Shown here: one piece after another, positions 30,203 to 40,487 of the stretch
Layout of the letters: the number at the start of each line of letters is the position of its first letter
Numbering within the stretch: the first letter of the stretch is position 1
From: Hyphomicrobiales bacterium
GTDB lineage: Bacteria > Pseudomonadota > Alphaproteobacteria > Rhizobiales > Rhizobiaceae
Direction of reading: 5' to 3'
Assembly: GCA_030456445.1 (NCBI GenBank)
Contig: JAKDNM010000004.1
Coordinates: 1 to 64,000, forward strand
Length of the DNA stretch: 64,000 bases
Notes under the pieces: generated by a model
Databases searched by the model: none
The model's input: the letters and a program-made list of their open reading frames with translations, nothing else
What the model was told of the DNA's origin: nothing
Program-made: the position numbers and the translations under genes

Positions 30203-31132
30203 ATGGATCTGAATTTTAGTGTCGGCCACGGCGCCGACGTCACCGTCAATTACATTCTCGACAACTTCACCCCCACGCTGGACGTGATCGCTACCACGAT
30301 CGGTTTCGTCACCGGCGGCATTCAGGGCGTGCTTGTCGGTATTCCACCCCTTGCCGGCATCGCCATTCTGACGCTCCTGTCACTTTGGCGGGTCGGCTGG
30401 AAGTTCGCCGTCTTCGCGCTCGTGTCGCTTGCGCTGGTCAATCAAATGAGCCTGTGGGAAGGGACCATGGAAACGTTATCGCTGGTGCTGTCGGCCACCG
30501 TCATCGCGGTCCTCATTGGCATTCCGGCGGGTATCGCCATGGCGCGCTCCGACAGGGTGGCGGGACTGTTGCGGCCGGTGCTTGATCTGATGCAGACGAT
30601 GCCGGCCTTCGTCTACCTGATCCCGGCAGCGATGTTCTTCGGCCTGGGTGCCGTGCCGGGCACCATCGCCACGGTCATCTTCGCCATGCCGCCGGTGGTG
30701 CGCCTGACCAATCTTGGCATCCGCCAGGTGCATGCCGAGTTCATCGAGGCGGGTTTGGCCTTCGGCTGCACGCCATCGCAGCTGCTGTTCAAAGTGCAGC
30801 TGCCGAACGCCATGCCTTCGATCATGGCCGGGGTAAACCAGACGATCATGCTGTCGCTGTCGATGGTGGTTATCGCCTCGATGATCGGTGCAGGTGGCCT
30901 TGGCACCTACGTGTTGACCGGCATCCAGCGCCTCGATGTCGGCGCCGGTTTCGAAGGCGGCCTGGCCGTCGTCATCCTGGCCGTGGTCCTTGACCGCATC
31001 ACTCAAAGTTTTGGCAAGGGCAGTTCGGGCTTCCTGAGCTTCCTTGCCTTACGCAAGGCCGGCAGGCATTCGCGGGCGAATTCGTCAGCGACCGTCCCGG
31101 CCGAAAACAAGCAGCATTCCCCCGCTGCTTGA
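30203..31132 (+). CDS. proW: Glycine betaine/proline ABC transporter permease
   Basis: LIGIPAGIAMARSDRVAGLLRPVLDLMQTMPAFVYLIPAAMFFGLGAVPGTIATVIFAMPP. Confidence 0.9.
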   Translation: MDLNFSVGHGADVTVNYILDNFTPTLDVIATTIGFVTGGIQGVLVGIPPLAGIAILTLLSLWRVGWKFAVFALVSLALVNQMSLWEGTMETLSLVLSATVIAVLIGIPAGIAMARSDRVAGLLRPVLDLMQTMPAFVYLIPAAMFFGLGAVPGTIATVIFAMPPVVRLTNLGIRQVHAEFIEAGLAFGCTPSQLLFKVQLPNAMPSIMAGVNQTIMLSLSMVVIASMIGAGGLGTYVLTGIQRLDVGAGFEGGLAVVILAVVLDRITQSFGKGSSGFLSFLALRKAGRHSRANSSATVPAENKQHSPAA

Positions 31133-31157
31133 ACTCCCGAAAACAGAAGGAGAAGAT

Positions 31158-32024
31158 ATGTTCAGAAAACTGACACGCATTGGCTTGGCCGCGCTCGTGG
31201 TGGGCGGCATGGTCACCTCCGCGCTTGCGCAGGACAACAAGTCTGTGAAAATCGGCTGGGCCGCATGGTCGGATGCAGAGTTCGTCACCAAGCTTGCCGC
31301 GAAACTCATCCAGGACGAGCTTGGACATAAGGTGGAGCTGATGCAGACCGATGTCGCGCCGCTTTATCAGGGCGCCAGCCGCGGTGACATCGACTTCATG
31401 ATGATGGCCTGGCTGCCCGAAACCCATGCCGACTACTATAAGCGCGTGGAATCCAAGGTCGACACGCTCGGCACCGTCTATGACGGCGCAAAGCTGGGCT
31501 GGGTCGTGCCGCAATATATCCCCGAGAGCGAGATCAACTCCATCGAGGATTTGAAGAAGGACGAGGTGAAGGCGAAGCTTGACGGTGAGGTGCAAGGCAT
31601 CGATCCGGGCGCTGGCCTGACGCGGCTTTCCGAAAAAGCGATCAAGGACTACGGCCTTGACTACAAGCTGCAGATCTCGAGTGAAGCAGGCATGCTGACC
31701 ACCGTTGACCGCGACATGCGTTCCGAAAAATGGTTCGTCGCCACGGCCTGGAGCCCGCACTGGATGTTCGGCAAATACAAGCTGCGCTACATCGATGATC
31801 CCAAGGGGTCGCTGGGCGAAGCCGAACATGTCGACATCCTGGCCCGCAAGGGGTTCAAGGAAGACAACCCGAAGGTTGCCGAGTTTCTCTCGCGCATGAA
31901 GCTGCCGATTCCCGAACTCGAGGCAGCCATGTTCGATGCGCAGGAGACTTCCTACGAAAAGGCGGTCGAAAAATACATCGCCGATCACCCGGACAGGGTG
32001 AAATCCTGGCTCGAAGGCAAATAA
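31158..32024 (+). CDS. proX: Glycine betaine/proline substrate-binding protein
   Basis: Signal peptide MFRKLTRIGLAALVVGGMVTSALAQ; VKIGWAAWSDAEFVTKLAAKLIQDELGHKVELMQTD. Confidence 0.9.
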   Translation: MFRKLTRIGLAALVVGGMVTSALAQDNKSVKIGWAAWSDAEFVTKLAAKLIQDELGHKVELMQTDVAPLYQGASRGDIDFMMMAWLPETHADYYKRVESKVDTLGTVYDGAKLGWVVPQYIPESEINSIEDLKKDEVKAKLDGEVQGIDPGAGLTRLSEKAIKDYGLDYKLQISSEAGMLTTVDRDMRSEKWFVATAWSPHWMFGKYKLRYIDDPKGSLGEAEHVDILARKGFKEDNPKVAEFLSRMKLPIPELEAAMFDAQETSYEKAVEKYIADHPDRVKSWLEGK

Positions 32025-32030
32025 GCTTTT

Positions 32031-32067
32031 AAGATCCGGCGGCAATATTGCCGCCGGATCTTTTTTT
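32031..32067 (+). terminator. Rho-independent terminator after proX
   Basis: aagatccggcggcaat-attgccgccggatctt, perfect 16-bp arms, then T-tract. Confidence 0.9.
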
Positions 32068-32135
32068 ATGGTGCAAGCGCGATCGCCTTTTGAAAAGGGG
32101 CGTTTTGCCTGGTGGTTGGGTCTGCCGGCAATTGG

Positions 32136-33293
32136 TCAGGCGGTCTGCGGCCGTTCGACGTATCCTTGAAGCACAGGCTCCGGCACCTCACCTTTCGCCC
32201 TGCCGCGAAAATTGAGGCCGTCCGGCATATGCACGGTGGATGTCGGAACGGCGAGTTCGCCTCCATGGTCATGCACGATCCCGGCGATCTTCAGCAAAAT
32301 GTCTTCCTTGATCGCCATGTACGCGTTGTAGTCCGTCGTGGGGGTGAAGGCATACAGGAATAGTTTCAGGGCGAAATCGCCGTAAGAATCCATCTGGAAG
32401 ACGAAAAAGTCATGCTCGATGCCCGCATACTCCGACAACATCTTGTTGGTGGCGGCCACGATGGCCGGCACCTTGTCGATATCGCGATACCGAAGATGCA
32501 AATATTCCTGGATGCGGCGGGCGGTCATGCGTGAATGGTTGATCAGGACCGCGGTGTTGAAGAGCGCGTTGGGGACATAGAACGGCCTGCGGTCGAAGCC
32601 CATGACACGCGTTGCCCGCCATCCGATCGACTGCACTTCACCCATGACCTCGGTGCCGGGAATGATGATCCACTCTCCGACCTTGAAGGGACGGCTGGCA
32701 TAGATGGTGAGACCGCCGAAGAGATTGGCGACGAGCCCCTGGGCGGCGAAGCCTATGGCGATACCGCCGATACCGCCAAAAGCCAAAATGCCTGAAATGG
32801 AAAAGCCAAGCGACTGCATGGCCACCAGGATTGCCGTGATGATGATGGCGGCGCGGACCAGCTTGCCAATGGCGTCAGCCGCGGTGGGATCGATTTCCTG
32901 GCCCTTGCTTCTGGCATGGGCCTGAAGTCCGATCTCGATGTTTCCAACCGCACGCAGCGCGAACCACACGACAACGGCGATCACCGCGAGATCTCGAGCT
33001 GGAGGGAAAAATTGGGAAAGCAGGGTAAACCCGCCACCCCGGGTGAGAAACCCTACGGCCAGTGTCAGTCCAATGATCCAGACGACCCCTCGAACAGGAG
33101 GGTTAAGCGATGCAAGAGTTGCGGTTTGCCATATGCTTCCGGCCGCTTCGGCACGTCTGACAAACGAACCGAGCACCCTGCTGACAATCTTGTTCAGTAT
33201 CAGGACTATCAAAATGATCAGAAACGCAAAGCCTATATTGGTCCACAGGACATAATGATCTGAGAACCATGTCGGGACATCGGTAAAATTCAT
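32136..33293 (-). CDS. Small-conductance mechanosensitive channel (MscS family)
   Basis: GGIGGIAIGFAAQGLVANLFGGLTIYASRPFKVGEWIIIPGTEVMGEVQSIGWRAT. Confidence 0.9.
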   Translation of the reverse strand: MNFTDVPTWFSDHYVLWTNIGFAFLIILIVLILNKIVSRVLGSFVRRAEAAGSIWQTATLASLNPPVRGVVWIIGLTLAVGFLTRGGGFTLLSQFFPPARDLAVIAVVVWFALRAVGNIEIGLQAHARSKGQEIDPTAADAIGKLVRAAIIITAILVAMQSLGFSISGILAFGGIGGIAIGFAAQGLVANLFGGLTIYASRPFKVGEWIIIPGTEVMGEVQSIGWRATRVMGFDRRPFYVPNALFNTAVLINHSRMTARRIQEYLHLRYRDIDKVPAIVAATNKMLSEYAGIEHDFFVFQMDSYGDFALKLFLYAFTPTTDYNAYMAIKEDILLKIAGIVHDHGGELAVPTSTVHMPDGLNFRGRAKGEVPEPVLQGYVERPQTA

Positions 33294-33758
33294 CTTGAAC
33301 GCTTCTCTTGCCCATTTTCACCTCGGGTATGACTGGAACATGATCCCGTATGGGTCAAGCGCAGTGTAGCGCCGAGTGCGACTATCGGTAGGGGGGCAAG
33401 TTTCCCTAGACGATCAAGAACAGTTCATCCTTGGCGGCCCGCGGTGAGAGCGGCGGTGCTAAACCTACCACGTAGCGGCGGGATGGTGAACGCTGCGCCG
33501 CCTGGATTGCCGATCATACCGGCTGCAAAGCCCATACCGACGATATCGTCGGCCAGATGCTTGACCAACTCGCAAAGGATAGGATCAGGCTGCAATAAAC
33601 CAGCCGGCACGGGCAACGTTCAGAAACCTAGTACGGCAAGCTTGCCGCGATCCTGTAGACGATACTGGGCGTCGTCATGCCCCCACTCCGCGCCGCGCGC
33701 GCTTTACGACGTCGAAGCATCACGACATAGGAACCCCTATTGTCCGGCGAACCCGTTG

Positions 33759-34304
33759 CTACTGTGGTCCGTTCGCTGGATAGATCACTTTTCCCTGTTC
33801 GATACTTTGCGCGCCTGGCGTGGGCTTGGCATGATCGGTCTGCCCAAGCCCCATGAGGTGGTCAACGTCATGACCATTCAACAAAAGATAATCCGTGATT
33901 ATGCGGCGGTGGCATCGCCACCAGACGGCTTCGGAGCACATCAATGCCAGACGTCGGTCGCGGCCAAGGCAGACCAGCTCGTCGAATGCAGCGGCGAATT
34001 CCTCACCCAGGGCATAATCGGCATAATTGTGGAAACTCTGCACACGCCACAGGGCGTTCAGGTCTTCGTCAACGCCGGACTGCTTCGGCCGCCGGCCGCC
34101 CAGGCCGAGAAAATGTCGATAGCCGATCTGTATTCTTGCCAGGTCATCAGGCAACGTATCGATGTTGAAGACCGGATTGCTCCGTGATCGCGGAAACGAG
34201 CGGACATCGATCAGCACATCCACGCGCGCTTCATGCAACATGGCGACAAACTCTTCCAGATTGCGATTGGAATGCCCGATCGTGGTGAACTGCGCTACCA
34301 TCAA
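33759..34304 (-). CDS. DUF488-family protein
   Basis: TIGHSNRNLEEFVAMLHEARVDVLIDVRSFPRSRSNPVFN; overlaps the upstream gene by 4 nt. Confidence 0.85.
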   Translation of the reverse strand: MMVAQFTTIGHSNRNLEEFVAMLHEARVDVLIDVRSFPRSRSNPVFNIDTLPDDLARIQIGYRHFLGLGGRRPKQSGVDEDLNALWRVQSFHNYADYALGEEFAAAFDELVCLGRDRRLALMCSEAVWWRCHRRIITDYLLLNGHDVDHLMGLGQTDHAKPTPGAQSIEQGKVIYPANGPQ

Positions 34305-34513
34305 TCAATCTGCGCCAGCGCTTCTTCCTTGTGGGCGACGATGTGATCGGTCTTGTCGCTTTTGATCTCGTATTGAGGATCGTCCTTTGACGCTCTGTGT
34401 CGGTGTCCCTTGTAGTCGAAATCCGCATGATGAACCTTGATGATCTTGCCGCTTACCCGGCCAGCCTCGGAATTCCAGCTAACATGGTCGCCGATTGAGT
34501 ATTTTGCCATCAC
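34301..34513 (-). CDS. DUF2945-like (Tudor-type) small protein
   Basis: KYSIGDHVSWNSEAGRVSGKIIKVHHADFDYKGHRHRASKDDPQYEIKSDKTDHIVAHKEEAL. Confidence 0.8.
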   Translation of the reverse strand: MMAKYSIGDHVSWNSEAGRVSGKIIKVHHADFDYKGHRHRASKDDPQYEIKSDKTDHIVAHKEEALAQID

Positions 34514-34651
34514 GATCTCCCTTCACAAAGAGAATGCGAGGGCCTGGACAATCGTTCCCATGCCGAGATGCGACCAAGGGCGGAGATCGTGGTCCAAACC
34601 GCTGATCAGGATGTCCTAACGATGGCGTCCGACCTTCAGCACCTTCTCCTA

Positions 34652-36100
34652 TTATTCCAGCGCCTCGATTCCCAGCGCACCACATCTGGCAAGATCGGAT
34701 AGTCCGCACGGCGGCAATTCGCGTGCGATGGTACGAAGCGCCGTGCGGAGCCCTTCCTCAAGCGTGGGATGATAAAATGGCATCCGAAGCAGGTCATGAA
34801 CCGTGAGTTCCTGGCCGATCGCCAATGCCAGGAGGTGGGCTATGTGTTCAGCTACCGGAACCGCCATTTCGGCGCCGAGCAGGCGCCCATCCCTGCGTGC
34901 TGCATAGAGCCGCAGCAATCCATAGTTCTCCTGCATTATTCGAGCGCGGCCCTGATCTGCGAAACTCGCCTCGCCGATCAGAGTGGTTTCAGGATCGAGG
35001 TCCTTTGCTTTTTGTCCAACCGCGGCGATCCCAGGGTCGCAGAACACGACACTTAGCCGCGTGCGTCTGGACAATCGGATCGGTTCCTCGCTGGTTGCAT
35101 TGAGGCCCGCGATATGGCCCTCGTCGGCCGCCTCGTGCAATAATGGTTTGTCGCCGTTGGCGTCGCCAACCAGAAAGATCGGCGTAGCGCCTATTCGCAT
35201 TGTCGTCGGATCGACTTCAGGCATGCCCTTTTCATCGAGCGGAACGCCCAGCGTTTTAAGTCCCAACCCGTCAACGTTTGGACGCCGTCCGATTGCCGCG
35301 ATCACTTTATCGACGTTGACGCTCCCGCCACGCCATTTTATCTCAACCCCACCATCCGCTTCGGCGAGTTCGACCTCAGCGCCGAGATGAATGGCGAACT
35401 CCTCCGCAAGATTGCTTTGCGCCGCCGCGGCCACCTTCTCGTCTGAAATCCCTGCAATCTGCTCGCCTCCGTCGAAGCCATGGACCTCAAGCCCAAGCCG
35501 CGCCAATGCCTGGGCGATTTCTGCCCCGAGTGGACCAAGACCAATCACCCCGATCCTGGATGGCAGATCCTCTTGGTCGAACAGCGCGTCGGAGGTCAGG
35601 ATGCGGTCGCCAAGGGCACGCCAGGGCTCAGGAACGATCGGGCTCGATCCGGGCACGAGGACAATCTGGCGTGCCTGAATGACGCGTTCGCCGACGATCA
35701 GCCGCGTTGGCCCGTCAAGCCGCGCACGCCCCGAGATATTTCGCGCGCCCAGATCCTTCGTTGCTTTTAGAACGCCGGAAACAAAATAGTCCCGCAACGA
35801 ACGCACGCGGCGAAACACCGCCGGGATGTCCGCCCGAAGCCTTTCGCCGCCCCGAATACCGAACTCCTCGAGCTTTACCCGGGAGTGGAATGCATTGGCG
35901 GCCGCTATCACCGCCTTCGACGGCATGCAGCCGACACGGGCACAGGTTGTGCCGTAGGGACCAGCGTTGATCAGGACGAAGTTATCGGTCCGATCGCGAA
36001 CCTCTCGCAAGGCCGCAAGCCCGGCCGTGCCTGCGCCAACGATTGCGACGTCGACATGGGTGATCTTCTGAGCTCTTTCATCAGTGCTTGCGGCAGCCAT
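34652..36100 (-). CDS. Dihydrolipoamide dehydrogenase-like FAD pyridine nucleotide-disulfide oxidoreductase
   Basis: VDVAIVGAGTAGLAALREV, TCARVGCMPSKAVI, VDKVIAAIGRRPNVDGLGL; C-terminal dimerisation domain. Confidence 0.88.
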   Translation of the reverse strand: MAAASTDERAQKITHVDVAIVGAGTAGLAALREVRDRTDNFVLINAGPYGTTCARVGCMPSKAVIAAANAFHSRVKLEEFGIRGGERLRADIPAVFRRVRSLRDYFVSGVLKATKDLGARNISGRARLDGPTRLIVGERVIQARQIVLVPGSSPIVPEPWRALGDRILTSDALFDQEDLPSRIGVIGLGPLGAEIAQALARLGLEVHGFDGGEQIAGISDEKVAAAAQSNLAEEFAIHLGAEVELAEADGGVEIKWRGGSVNVDKVIAAIGRRPNVDGLGLKTLGVPLDEKGMPEVDPTTMRIGATPIFLVGDANGDKPLLHEAADEGHIAGLNATSEEPIRLSRRTRLSVVFCDPGIAAVGQKAKDLDPETTLIGEASFADQGRARIMQENYGLLRLYAARRDGRLLGAEMAVPVAEHIAHLLALAIGQELTVHDLLRMPFYHPTLEEGLRTALRTIARELPPCGLSDLARCGALGIEALE

Positions 36101-36497
36101 CGGTCAAACTCCGTTCAAATAAACGCTGTCAGGAAAGTTCGGGGGGCACGCTGGTCCTATCTGGAAACAATGCCGATCCCGGTGACCGTCTGAATCCGAA
36201 ATGCTTTTTGCATCCGGTTGTTCCTACAAATCGTGCGTGATCAGCCCACCGATCGTGGATCGTGTCGCCGCCACGCGTATGTCGCGCCTCGAGCCGTAAA
36301 AAGCCAACCGCATAACATTTGATCGAAACCGCTTCGTAGCGAACGGCCGGATCGTGCTCGAGGCCGAAGCGGCGGTTAGAGCTGAGATTGCGTGCAGAGC
36401 TTGCGCTCCCCAATGGAAGCATGGGAAAAGCCTACAGGTGGCTTCGCGGAACAATTCATATGCTGGGGGGTTCCTCATCCGAGGAGAGACCATTTCT

Positions 36498-36668
36498 ATG
36501 CCTAGAACCTTTACCGGAAAGGAAGCGCGCCAAGGGCGCAACGGCAAGCGTGTGCTGATGATCCTTGTCATATCCTGCCTGCTGATTGCAATCGGATGGC
36601 TGGAGGTAGAGCTTTACGGCGAATATATCGCCCCCAATGCTGAGCAGGGCCAGACCTATAGCGGATGA
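36498..36668 (+). CDS. Small single-TM protein (56 aa)
   Basis: MPRTFTGKEARQGRNGKRVLMILVISCLLIAIGWLEVELYGEYIAPNAEQGQTYSG; gaggagag upstream. Confidence 0.55.
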   Translation: MPRTFTGKEARQGRNGKRVLMILVISCLLIAIGWLEVELYGEYIAPNAEQGQTYSG

Positions 36669-36777
36669 AGCGCGGTTTGCTTCCTGCAAAAGCCCGATCA
36701 TATCAGCCAAATTGGACAGCGCTCCTCCAAGCGACTATGACACCGCTTGGCGGAGGGCGCAAAAACTGCGAGAAAGA

Positions 36778-37287
36778 ATGTTGTTCAGTTCGACCATCCG
36801 AAGCGCATTTGCGGTTGCCGCATTGTTATTCTGTCAATCTTTATGTCTGGTTTCGAACGCGCTGGCGCAAAGTCAGTCGCCGGCAGTTCAGGCGCCGGGG
36901 ATATGGTCCCAGGAAACCGTCGACACTATCATCGATGCCGAAGTCATAGATGGCGAGACGGACGTCCGCCACGGGATGGATGACATCATTCAGGCTGTCG
37001 AGAAAAGCGACAAAATGGCAAGCACGGTGCGCAAGACATCGAATGTTGACGTCATCGATATCGCTTTCCTTACCGATATTGCCGATCCCAAGGCCCACGT
37101 CCCAAAGCTGCTGGCCGACAGTCTCAAGGCTCATCAGGCCGGAATCGACCAGCTTCGCCAGGAGCTTGAAGGAAACGCCCTGCTCTATCACGCGATCCAG
37201 TCGCATGGTGTGTTGATGCGTGACGTGTTGGCGGTTCGGATCGAAAACAATCAAGCTCTTATTTATGTCGCTGCCAAGCCTAGATGA
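36778..37287 (+). CDS. Exported hypothetical protein
   Basis: Signal-like AFAVAALLFCQSLCLVSNALAQ followed by soluble domain. Confidence 0.6.
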   Translation: MLFSSTIRSAFAVAALLFCQSLCLVSNALAQSQSPAVQAPGIWSQETVDTIIDAEVIDGETDVRHGMDDIIQAVEKSDKMASTVRKTSNVDVIDIAFLTDIADPKAHVPKLLADSLKAHQAGIDQLRQELEGNALLYHAIQSHGVLMRDVLAVRIENNQALIYVAAKPR

Positions 37288-37737
37288 AAGATTGCATTGC
37301 AACGGCATGGTCGCTCTCCGACGCTGAGCCGTTGTTGGAGCGGGAAAAGCCGTCCATAACATGCGCTTGCCATCTAAAGGGTATTGGCAAAATGGTCATA
37401 TCCGGGTCGTCCATCATCTTGGCGCAGACATCATAGACGCTCGGAAATCTGGCTGTTGGAACAAAACTGCGCGGAAATCGGCCGCAACCCTTCCAAATTT
37501 GGCGCGTTTGTCATCTTGAACTGCCGCGTGCCTCACCGAGAAGAAGTCGCCCTGATACAACCGAGAGCCGTAGTGTCACGACGGGGCAACCTGCTGATTG
37601 ATATGCTGACGCGACTTTGGCCGTCTGCAGAATAAAATCCACTTATGTAGACGGAGGAGGAGGCCTCTCGAATTCCTATGCGGCAGCGACCTATAAGTGG
37701 CTGCGCCGCAGAGCGCGAACGGAGCGCTCATCGGGAA

Positions 37738-37905
37738 ATGACACCTAGCCACAATCAGGTTACGAAAACGAAAAAGGAGGCCCCACCATCTCCGCAAGAA
37801 GCGAGGGGCGGACTTGGCCTGATTCTTATTCTGACCATGACAGCGATCGGCGTCGGTTACGTGGCTTATTGGCTAACTCTCGTCTTCGGCGTTATCGGCC
37901 ACTGA
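37738..37905 (+). CDS. Small single-TM protein (55 aa)
   Basis: MTPSHNQVTKTKKEAPPSPQEARGGLGLILILTMTAIGVGYVAYWLTLVFGVIGH. Confidence 0.5.
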   Translation: MTPSHNQVTKTKKEAPPSPQEARGGLGLILILTMTAIGVGYVAYWLTLVFGVIGH

Positions 37906-37925
37906 GAAATGGTCGCGAGTTCCCG

Positions 37926-38701
37926 TCACGCAAAGCTCGCACTTATGTCCCCGATTTCGGAGATTTCGACTTTGAGTTCCTGCCCAGGCACGATTTGCAG
38001 CAAGATTGGGATGATCGAGCCGGTTGCAACGATATCCCCGCACTGACATAGCCACGTCTCTTCACGAGGTCGTTCACAAGCCAGAGCGCCGCGTCGATAG
38101 GGTCAGCCAGATTTTCGCCCGACACAGCCTGGAACACTTGATCGCCATTAATTGACGCCCGCAGCTTCAGCATGTCGAGAGATTCGAGGCTGGCCGTCTC
38201 ATGATGCTTGCCAACCAATGTGGCAACGTGCAACGCGAAATCAGCGATGGCTGCAAGGTGGGGCTGACCGGTCAAATGTCCGCGCCGCCCCACCAGGCCG
38301 ATGGCAGGCTGATAACTGAGGACCGCCTTGCAGAACTGCTCGCGGGTGACGGGCCTGCGGTCCGCGCCAAGCGATGCTCCCATGGTGAAGACAAGTTCGC
38401 ATTGCGCGCCAATTAAGCCTTGGGGAAGGCGATAAGGGCTCTGCGAGCCTTGGTAATGGGTTCCAACGGGAATCGTACAGTAGATTGGACGGGAAATCCC
38501 CAAGCTGCTGCGAATGGCAGAGCTACTGCCAACTATCGTGTAACCCAGCGCATCGTTTGCGAAGGCAGAGTTGGCGGTGGACTGCACCGTCCACGCATCT
38601 TCTTCATTTCGCAAAAGGCTGAAAGGCAGGTCCGAGACCGAGCCGTTCTGACGATTCTGGCACAGTAGGTTGGCAAGAAGTTCGCGCTTTTCGTCAATCA
38701 T
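37926..38701 (-). pseudogene. 2-keto-4-pentenoate hydratase / fumarylacetoacetase-fold protein with C-terminal frameshift
   Basis: ORF ends ...GYVSAGISLQPARSSQS..., but the alternative frame across a G4 run (38036-38039) reads DIVATGSIIPILLQIVPGQELKVEISEIGDISASFA*, the expected family C-terminus. Confidence 0.7.
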
Positions 38702-39393
38702 ATACGCACATCCCCATGTGAGGGGGCGCCCAAAATCGCCATCAGTCAAATAAAAATAATCCTATAAAAAGTTCCAATTTTCCGCGGAGATCTTTTTATG
38801 AGAAAACTATTCTTGGGCTAGAAAGTGCCCGTCGAAAATATATGCGCAATTTTCTAAGTTGATGATCCTGCCCTTCCGGAAGGATCTGAAAGTATGAAAC
38901 GCAATAATCCGCCCCGCGAACCGGTCCCTCCGGCGGCTTGCAAGGACAACCCGTCGAAAACGAGATCGGGATTGACGTCGGGTAGTCGAAGACACACTCC
39001 GGTGTGGTCGGTCTGATGGCGCTGATAGCGAGCTGCGTTTGCCGTCTGGTCAAAAGTCAGGCCATGGCCGAGCCGCTCAATGTCGGCCAGGCCGATTACA
39101 TCGCATCTCGTGGGGGTGATTGCGGCACTCCAGATGGATGCGCTGTTACCAGCAGGGCCTGGTCGCTGACGGTAATCTCGACTTATCAGCGCGGCATATT
39201 TTCGCCCGTACGGAGCTCTCATACACGCGCACTGGTCGTGTGAGCGAGGGTTACGGCTACGGCTTCGACTCCGATGTCGACAAGCGCGATCAGGTTCGCG
39301 GGATGATCGAAGCGGGTGTGCTTTTCTGGAGCGGAAACGAGACGGCGGTGCGGACCCGTTCGTGTCGTTGTACCCCTGTTTTCAAGGTGAAAC

Positions 39394-39672
39394 ATGACTT
39401 TGGAATTGATGGACTTGAGGCGGGAGGAGCGCCAAGCACCAGACGGTCTATATCCCGTCCTACCGGTGATCTGGGTGTTCCAGAATTATGATGGTCGTTG
39501 GGCGGTGCATCTGGAAGGCGAGGATTCAGAGTGGTGCCATTCGACACGCGGCGATGCTGTGGTCGCCGCGCGGCTGATTGGTGAAAGTTACGGTTGCTAT
39601 CGCCTTCATCTTCAACTGACTGATGGCCGCTTCTGCCTTGAGATGATGAACCTCAGTCGAGCGCGCGGCTGA
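39394..39672 (+). CDS. Small hypothetical protein
   Basis: VFQNYDGRWAVHLEGEDSEWCHSTRGDAVVAARLIGESYGCYRLHLQ. Confidence 0.5.
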   Translation: MTLELMDLRREERQAPDGLYPVLPVIWVFQNYDGRWAVHLEGEDSEWCHSTRGDAVVAARLIGESYGCYRLHLQLTDGRFCLEMMNLSRARG

Positions 39673-39695
39673 GATCAAAAAGGAAAGGCAAAGAA

Positions 39696-39860
39696 GTGAG
39701 CCAGGATAACGCTCATAGAGAAGCGATAGGGCAGGTCGGCGGCCGAAGGCGTTTGCGCCGGGTCTGTGCTGAGATAGCGATGTCGGGAATGCTTTTTCTC
39801 ATTGCCGCCCTCGTCGCCATCGGCCCAACTGTTTATTTGGCCTTCAAACATGCTGGCTGA
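39696..39860 (+). CDS. Small single-TM protein (54 aa, GTG start)
   Basis: MSQDNAHREAIGQVGGRRRLRRVCAEIAMSGMLFLIAALVAIGPTVYLAFKHAG; aaggaaaggcaaa upstream; below the ORF-track cut-off. Confidence 0.5.
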   Translation: MSQDNAHREAIGQVGGRRRLRRVCAEIAMSGMLFLIAALVAIGPTVYLAFKHAG

Positions 39861-40023
39861 ACCGAAACTCGCCGAATATTCGGGGCACGTCACGCCCCAT
39901 CGCCGAACAAAAAAGCTCAACAAAAGAGCGCGCCGCCGCAGGGCGGAATGGCTGCTTCTCGGTTTCGGTGCTGTCTGCGCGGTTGTTCAGGTCATGGCAG
40001 TCCTTGCGCGAGGTCCGGCGTGA
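39850..40023 (+). CDS. Small single-TM protein (57 aa), overlapping 39696..39860 by 11 nt
   Basis: MLAEPKLAEYSGHVTPHRRTKKLNKRARRRRAEWLLLGFGAVCAVVQVMAVLARGPA. Confidence 0.5.
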   Translation: MLAEPKLAEYSGHVTPHRRTKKLNKRARRRRAEWLLLGFGAVCAVVQVMAVLARGPA

Positions 40024-40066
40024 CAGGTGCAGTGCAATCGGTCTCGCGTCTACAAGGCATGGACGT

Positions 40067-40486
40067 ATGATGAACGAAAGCGGCCTGAGGGAAATCGCCG
40101 CGCTGAAGACCCGGCTGCTGCTGGCGCGTGCTCTTGGAGAGCATCATATCTGGCACGCCATAAAAATCATGGAAGAGAGCGCAGACCAGCCGCAGTTTCG
40201 GCGCGTGTCCCGGCTGTGTGATTTGCTTGAAGCCCGCGCCCTGCTCGATGCGGTCATCGAACTTGGCATTCATCTCCAACCGGCTCGCACACCGTGGTTG
40301 ATGGGGCGGTCCGGCGGGCGCTGGCAGTGCCGGATTGGTTGGCATGATCGTGGCCGTTTGAGCCGCTGTTTCGGCCGTCATGATGATCTCCCGGCGGCGA
40401 TGATGATTGCTTTGTTAGATTCGTTCGGGAGGGGAGGACAACGCGCGAAACGACCGCACGCTGTGTCAGAAGATAGGAAAAGGTAA
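40067..40486 (+). CDS. Hypothetical protein
   Basis: MMNESGLREIAALKTRLLLARALGEHHIWHAIKIMEESAD...; ends just before the dapA-like start. Confidence 0.45.
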   Translation: MMNESGLREIAALKTRLLLARALGEHHIWHAIKIMEESADQPQFRRVSRLCDLLEARALLDAVIELGIHLQPARTPWLMGRSGGRWQCRIGWHDRGRLSRCFGRHDDLPAAMMIALLDSFGRGGQRAKRPHAVSEDRKR

Positions 40487-40487
40487 C

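Noticed and set aside
30999-32045. 348-aa minus ORF opposite proX
   Set aside because: Antisense of a clear substrate-binding protein with signal peptide; no start-site support.
38854-39390. Possible gene fragments on both strands between the hydratase and the small-protein cluster
   Set aside because: No recognisable motif and conflicting frames; probably decayed sequence, but I cannot name a source.
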